Assembly: GCF_000282615.1 (NCBI RefSeq)
Contig: NZ_AKIY01000266.1
Span: forward strand, 1-64,000
Direction of reading: 5' to 3'
Source of the DNA: Bradyrhizobium sp. YR681
GTDB lineage: Bacteria > Pseudomonadota > Alphaproteobacteria > Rhizobiales > Xanthobacteraceae
Length of the DNA: 64,000 nt
A program made the translations under genes and the position numbers. Below are positions 60,549 to 64,000 of this stretch, piece by piece. A model generated the notes under the pieces. The model searched no databases. It worked only from the letters and a program-made list of their open reading frames with translations, and was not told the DNA's origin. The stretch's first letter is position 1. The number at the start of each line of letters is the position of its first letter.

Positions 60549-61127
60549 ATGAACGAAACTGCGATTGCGCGCACGGATGACGAGCCGGTCCTGATCCGCC
60601 CCTCACGCGAGGGCGACGTCGAGGCGATGCTGGCGATCTACCGCCATCACGTCCGCACTGGCGTGCCCCGCGACGTCGAGGGAACCGGCGCGCCGGAGCC
60701 GGACGATCTGCGCGACCGGCGCAAGAATTTGAAGCAGACCCGCCTGCCGCATCTGGTCGCGACCTGGCGCGGCGAGGTCGTCGGCTATGCCTATGCTGTG
60801 CTGTTCCGCAAGCGTCCGGCCTATCGCTACACCGCCAAGCACTCGATCTATGTCCACCACGCGCATCTCGGCCGCGGCGTCGGCCGGCTGCTGCTCCAGG
60901 GAATGATCGACACGTGTGCGGCGGCCGGCTTCCGCCAGATGATCGGCTATATCGATGCCGACAATGCGCCCTCGCTGGCGCTGCACGAAAAATTCGGCTT
61001 CGCGCGCGCCGGCCTGCTCTGCGGCGTCGCCTATCGCCACGGCCGCTGGTCGGACACGGTCATGGTGCAGCGCTCGCTCGGCGCCGGGACGACGGCGCCC
61101 CCGCCTGTCACTTCGCCGGGTCGGTAG
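60549..61127 (+). CDS. GNAT-family N-acetyltransferase (PAT-type)
   Basis: 192 residues. The acetyl-CoA loop HLGRGVGRLLLQGMIDTCA (near residue 102) is the Q/RxxGxG/A motif, followed by MIGYIDADNAPSLALHEKFG as in phosphinothricin-type acetyltransferases. It starts 6 bp after the decarboxylase stop and so is co-transcribed; a GTG at 60543 is an alternative start. The neighbour suggests a polyamine or an amino acid as acceptor, but the PAT family also acetylates methionine sulfone and similar compounds. Confidence 0.88.
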   Translation: MNETAIARTDDEPVLIRPSREGDVEAMLAIYRHHVRTGVPRDVEGTGAPEPDDLRDRRKNLKQTRLPHLVATWRGEVVGYAYAVLFRKRPAYRYTAKHSIYVHHAHLGRGVGRLLLQGMIDTCAAAGFRQMIGYIDADNAPSLALHEKFGFARAGLLCGVAYRHGRWSDTVMVQRSLGAGTTAPPPVTSPGR

Positions 61128-61130
61128 GCC

Positions 61131-61343
61131 TCACGAGGGAAAGTCAGCCGGTCTGACGTGGATGCGATCGGCATGCAGCGACCAGTGATGCAACGCCTGG
61201 TCCTTGCAGAATTTTGCCTTGGCCCGCTCGGTGGCTTCGTTCTCGTCGGTGGCGTCGATCTCGAGCGTACCCTGACAAACTTCGCATTGCCGGCCGTACT
61301 CCCCGAGCACGTCCTTCATGAACCTGACGACATAAGTTGACAT
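61131..61343 (-). CDS. Small hypothetical protein with a CxxC pair
   Basis: 70 residues from ATG 61343, which has a strong AGGAGG ribosome-binding site. Contains CEVCQGTLEIDATDENEA (residues 21-38) and a second region with one Cys. No known family. Small cysteine-paired proteins of this kind often bind zinc. It converges with the GNAT gene (stops 3 bp apart). Real by ribosome-binding site and codon use; function unknown. Confidence 0.65.
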   Translation of the reverse strand: MSTYVVRFMKDVLGEYGRQCEVCQGTLEIDATDENEATERAKAKFCKDQALHHWSLHADRIHVRPADFPS

Positions 61344-61451
61344 GGGACCTCCTGCTGCCCGGCAGCACTCTAATCCCATTTAGCCAGAATGCGGGAGAGG
61401 GATTTTGACGCGGATCAAGGGCAACTCACTTCGGAGCGCGGGATTGCGAAC

Positions 61452-61469
61452 TATACAAAATATTGTATA
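61452..61469. promoter_or_regulatory. Operator candidate of the toxin-antitoxin operon
   Basis: TATACAA-AATA-TTGTATA, a palindrome with perfect 7-bp arms, 9 bp before the toxin ATG, AT-rich and overlapping the likely -10 region. Such sites are bound by the HigA antitoxin or toxin-antitoxin complex for autoregulation. Confidence 0.6.
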
Positions 61470-61477
61470 ATCCAGCT

Positions 61478-61807
61478 ATGAAGCCGATCGAGTTCCGAGG
61501 CACCGCACTGGACGATCTTCGCCAATTTCCCGGTACGGCGCGGCGCCAAGCTGGTTTTCAACTCGATCAGGTTCAGCGCGGGCGTCAGCCCGACGATTGG
61601 AAGCCGATGAGCAGCATCGGCCAGGGCGTGCAGGAGATACGAATTCGCGATGAATCCGGAGCGTTCCGGGTCCTGTATGTCGCGAAGTTTGAACGCGCGA
61701 TCTACGTGCTGCACTGTTTTCAGAAGAAGGCCCAGAAGACAAGCAAAGCGGATCTGGACGTCGCGCGACTGCGCTACAGAGATTTGTTGAAGGAATTGAA
61801 CCGATGA
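61478..61807 (+). CDS. HigB/RelE-type toxin (Gp49-like)
   Basis: 109 residues of the Gp49/HigB branch of RelE-like mRNA interferases: KPIEFRGTALDDLRQFP at the start, VQEIRIRDESGAFRVLYVAK near residue 54, and LHCFQKKAQKTSKADLDVAR near residue 77. Predicted ribosome-dependent mRNA cleaving enzyme held inactive by its antitoxin. Overlaps the antitoxin gene by 4 bp (ATGA 61804-61807), in the toxin-first order of HigBA. A TTG 15 bp upstream lies in the operator and is unlikely to be the start. Confidence 0.88.
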   Translation: MKPIEFRGTALDDLRQFPGTARRQAGFQLDQVQRGRQPDDWKPMSSIGQGVQEIRIRDESGAFRVLYVAKFERAIYVLHCFQKKAQKTSKADLDVARLRYRDLLKELNR

Positions 61808-62085
61808 CCAAGAAGCGCTTCACCAGTGTTTGGGACGCAATCGAGGATACGCCGGCGGAGGCCGCGAACATGAAGCTCCGTTCGGAGCTGATGCTGGCGC
61901 TGCGGGATCACATCGCCGGTATGAAACTCAATCAATCGGAAGCCGCGAAGCTGTTTGGTGTCACCCAGCCTCGCATCTCTGACCTGATGCGCGGAAAGAT
62001 CGAACTGTTCGGTATCGATACTCTCGTCAATATGGCGGCTGCGGCTGGGCTCAAGGTCGAAGTTCGGGTTTCAGAAGCGGCTTAG
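61804..62085 (+). CDS. XRE-family antitoxin (HigA type)
   Basis: 93 residues. Helix-turn-helix NQSEAAKLFGVTQPRISDLM (residues 42-61) and a C-terminal tail LKVEVRVSEAA. Antitoxin that binds and inhibits the preceding toxin and represses the operon. Coupled to it by a 4-bp overlap. Confidence 0.88.
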   Translation: MTKKRFTSVWDAIEDTPAEAANMKLRSELMLALRDHIAGMKLNQSEAAKLFGVTQPRISDLMRGKIELFGIDTLVNMAAAAGLKVEVRVSEAA

Positions 62086-62100
62086 GGCCGACCTCAGCCA

Positions 62101-62541
62101 TCACGTCTTAATATCGAGCAGCGACTCCGTCGTCTCGGCGTAGGCCTGAATGACCTTCGCATTGGCAATGAAGCTGTACTTTGCGACCGCCAGTTCAGCG
62201 AATTCGCTGGCGAGATCGACGTTCGGCGCGGCGACCAGGCCGTCCTGGTTCGCGAAGGGAGCGCTCGGGTCGGATTGCGCGGTATAGCTCGGCGACACCG
62301 CCGACACGGTCGCGGCCGTACCGCCTGGCGTCGAGCCGCTCGATTGGGATACCTGATCGACTCGCAGCGGCACATAGGCCGCGGGAAATGTTGGAGCAAT
62401 GCCCCCACCGGCCGATGTGCCCGATGCGCCTGATGCTGGCAGCGGGCCGGTCGTGCTAACGTTGGCGATATTGCTCGCAGCCACGCTCACGCGCAAACTC
62501 GCCGCGGAAAGTCCTGACGTCGCAATTGAAAGTATGCTCAT
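62101..62541 (-). CDS. Flagellar basal-body rod-like protein (FlgC-type, isolated)
   Basis: 146 residues from ATG 62541. N-terminus MSILSIATSGLSAASLRVSV followed by AASNIANVSTTGPLP is the rod-protein signature (ASNIAN), and the C-terminus DLASEFAELAVAKYSFIANA then KVIQAYAETTESLLDIKT is the Flg_bbr_C domain. FlgC is usually 135-145 residues. No other flagellar gene lies in the window, so this is a stray copy or a domain-sharing surface protein. Middle region is Ser/Gly/Ala/Thr rich. Confidence 0.75.
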   Translation of the reverse strand: MSILSIATSGLSAASLRVSVAASNIANVSTTGPLPASGASGTSAGGGIAPTFPAAYVPLRVDQVSQSSGSTPGGTAATVSAVSPSYTAQSDPSAPFANQDGLVAAPNVDLASEFAELAVAKYSFIANAKVIQAYAETTESLLDIKT

Positions 62542-62658
62542 GATCCCTGATCTACAGGACAAGTCATACGCGTTCACTCACGCCATCAGTAAAATCCGCC
62601 GCTTTCTGTTTTCATCCTCGTAACCACCGATCGGAGCGCGATCGAGCCTCGCGCGCCC

Positions 62659-63708
62659 TTACCCCGGCGTGACGCCAAAAGCCTGCTTGAAGCGCTCGGC
62701 GTAGCGCGGCCAGACCTCGGGGTTGATGATGCGCGGCGGGCGCTTGCCGTCGAGGGTGTCCAGCACCTGCTCGGCGGCGATGCGGCCCATGTTCTGGCGC
62801 GCCTCGATGGTGACTCCGGCGGTATGCGGGCTCGCCAGCACATTGTCGAACTGGAGCAGCGGATGCTCCGGCGGCGGCGGCTCCCTGGACCAGACGTCGA
62901 GGCCGGCACCGGCAATGCGCTTGTCGCGCAACGCCTGGAGCAGCGCGTCCTCGTCGTGAATGAAGCCGCGCGCCGTGGTGATGAAATAGGCATGCGGCTG
63001 CATCAGCGCGAATTCCCGCGTGCTGATCATGTTGCGGCTCTTCTTGTCGAGCGGACATGAGATCGAGACGAAATCGGCGCGGCGCAAGAGCTCGTCGAGC
63101 TCGACCTTCTCGCCGCCCCGCTCGGCCATCACCTCGGCCGTCAGGTACGGATCGTAGGCCAGCACCTTCATGCCGAACAGGCCCTTGCAGAGAGCTGCGA
63201 TGCGGCGGCCGACATTGCCGAGGCCGATGATGCCGACGGTCTTGTGCTCGATCTCGTTGCCGATGAGCTCGTTGCGGTTGACGTTGGAGTCCCTGCGGAG
63301 CTTGCGGTCGGACTGGATGATGCGCTTGGACAACGTCAGCATCATCGCCAGCGCGTGCTCGGCGACGGAATGGGCGTTGCCGCCGGACTGGTTGACGACC
63401 AGCACGCCCGCATCGGTGCAGGCCTCGACGTCGACGGGGTCGAAGCCCGCACCATTGCTGGAGACGAGCAGCAGGTTCGGCGTGCGCTTCAGGAGGGCGG
63501 CATCGACATGGAAATGCGGGGCCAGTTCGTCGCGCGCGGCACCGATCTGGTAGACATGGGCCGCGCTCAGGATCGGCGCGTAAAAATCCTCGGGGCTCTC
63601 GTTCTCGATGCGATCGAGCCGAACGTCGGGCCGCGCCTTCAGGATGTCGATATAGATCGGATTGGCCAGATATTTGACGTAGAAGACGCGCTTGCTGTTG
63701 ACGGACAT
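62659..63708 (-). CDS. D-isomer-specific 2-hydroxyacid dehydrogenase
   Basis: 349 residues. NAD-binding motif GIIGLGNVGRRIAALCKGLF near residue 155, the catalytic Arg in FITTARGFIH (near residue 246), Glu near residue 275, and His in LASPHTAGVT (near residue 300). Members include D-3-phosphoglycerate and glyoxylate/hydroxypyruvate dehydrogenases; the exact acid is unclear. ATG 63708 chosen since upstream in-frame residues look like non-coding sequence. Divergent from the gene that begins at 63953, 244 bp apart. Confidence 0.9.
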   Translation of the reverse strand: MSVNSKRVFYVKYLANPIYIDILKARPDVRLDRIENESPEDFYAPILSAAHVYQIGAARDELAPHFHVDAALLKRTPNLLLVSSNGAGFDPVDVEACTDAGVLVVNQSGGNAHSVAEHALAMMLTLSKRIIQSDRKLRRDSNVNRNELIGNEIEHKTVGIIGLGNVGRRIAALCKGLFGMKVLAYDPYLTAEVMAERGGEKVELDELLRRADFVSISCPLDKKSRNMISTREFALMQPHAYFITTARGFIHDEDALLQALRDKRIAGAGLDVWSREPPPPEHPLLQFDNVLASPHTAGVTIEARQNMGRIAAEQVLDTLDGKRPPRIINPEVWPRYAERFKQAFGVTPG

Positions 63709-63952
63709 CAGGACCCTTCCGGCTCTCTCGAGGAGACCCGCAAGGCCAGCGCAAAGCGCGCTCCGTCCATGCGTCCCTCCCATTTTCTCGTTGTCGCCGC
63801 TTATGACATGGCGGTGCCGGCCTCGGCAGGCCGTCTGGCGCAGATCACGGTGCCGGCCCGGACATGTTGACAAACCTGCTGCCTGCGTCAAGTTCGGCAG
63901 ACCGCCGCGACGGCCAACACCAAGAAGCATGCGCGGCTCGAGGGAGAACGCA

Positions 63953-64000
63953 ATGCCAATTGCGGAACAGCAGACGCAGGCGACACAGGGGTCCAGCGAC
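63953..64000 (+). CDS. 5' end of an unknown gene (truncated by window)
   Basis: ATG 63953 follows GAGGGAGAACGCA with a good ribosome-binding site and the frame stays open for 16 codons to the end of the window (MPIAEQQTQATQGSSD). A TTGACA at 63867-63872 could be its -35 box, but no clear -10 is seen. Function cannot be told. Confidence 0.45.
   Translation, partial: MPIAEQQTQATQGSSD

Overview
This 64 kb window is high-GC chromosomal DNA that looks like Bradyrhizobium or a close relative (Nitrobacteraceae). The reasons are the dense packing of ABC importers and non-phosphorylative sugar genes, the ChvE-GguAB and YtfQRT-YjfF importers typical of rhizobia, and several families of long palindromic intergenic repeats of the kind that litter Bradyrhizobium genomes. 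No rRNA, tRNA, CRISPR array, transposase or phage gene was seen. Assignments rest on reading motifs and remembered family resemblance, not on a database search.

Layout. 1-2145 (+): the 3' end of a DUF917 gene and a HyuA-like hydantoinase/oxoprolinase. 2670-9782 (-): amidase plus a complete Opp/Dpp-type peptide importer, with a divergent LysR regulator (9903-10790). 10795-20256 (-): a polyol utilisation block with HAD phosphatase, SorC-type regulator, SBP-permease-permease-ATPase importer, SDR polyol dehydrogenase, FGGY kinase and PfkB kinase. 20783-34806 (-): an aldose block with ytfQ-ytfR-ytfT-yjfF, a GntR/FadR regulator, an aldose 1-dehydrogenase, a mutarotase, a lactonase, chvE-gguA-gguB, and a fumarylacetoacetate-hydrolase-family enzyme further upstream. 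Nearly every junction from ytfR to the lactonase is a 4-bp ATGA overlap or a 2-bp gap.

34939-44860 is the most unusual part. It holds an AprA-like flavoprotein, an AprB-like 8-Cys ferredoxin and a HEAT-repeat protein (one operon), then a ferredoxin-NADP reductase, a DUF971 protein, a Crp/Fnr-type regulator behind a consensus sigma-54 promoter, a NitT/TauT/Ssu-type importer whose binding protein carries a C-terminal NosL-like extension, and a convergent YeiH/PSE-family putative sulfate exporter. One short motif, CRAYTARTTK, occurs upstream of four of these genes. I read this as a possible sulfur or organosulfur redox module; no substrate can be proven from sequence.

44990-54973: a small membrane protein, then livF-livG-livM-livH and a Tat-exported binding protein (-), divergent from acyl-CoA synthetase, TetR regulator, HAPMO-like Baeyer-Villiger monooxygenase and a DsbA-like isomerase (+). 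A near-perfect 23-bp palindrome lies in the shared promoter, so transport, CoA activation and ketone oxygenation of an unknown (probably aromatic) substrate may share one control. 54977-64000: alanine dehydrogenase with a divergent Lrp regulator, a Tat-exported oxalate-decarboxylase-like bicupin, an Orn/Lys/Arg decarboxylase with GNAT acetyltransferase, a HigBA-type toxin-antitoxin pair, an isolated flagellar-rod-like gene, a D-2-hydroxyacid dehydrogenase, and the first 16 codons of a further gene.
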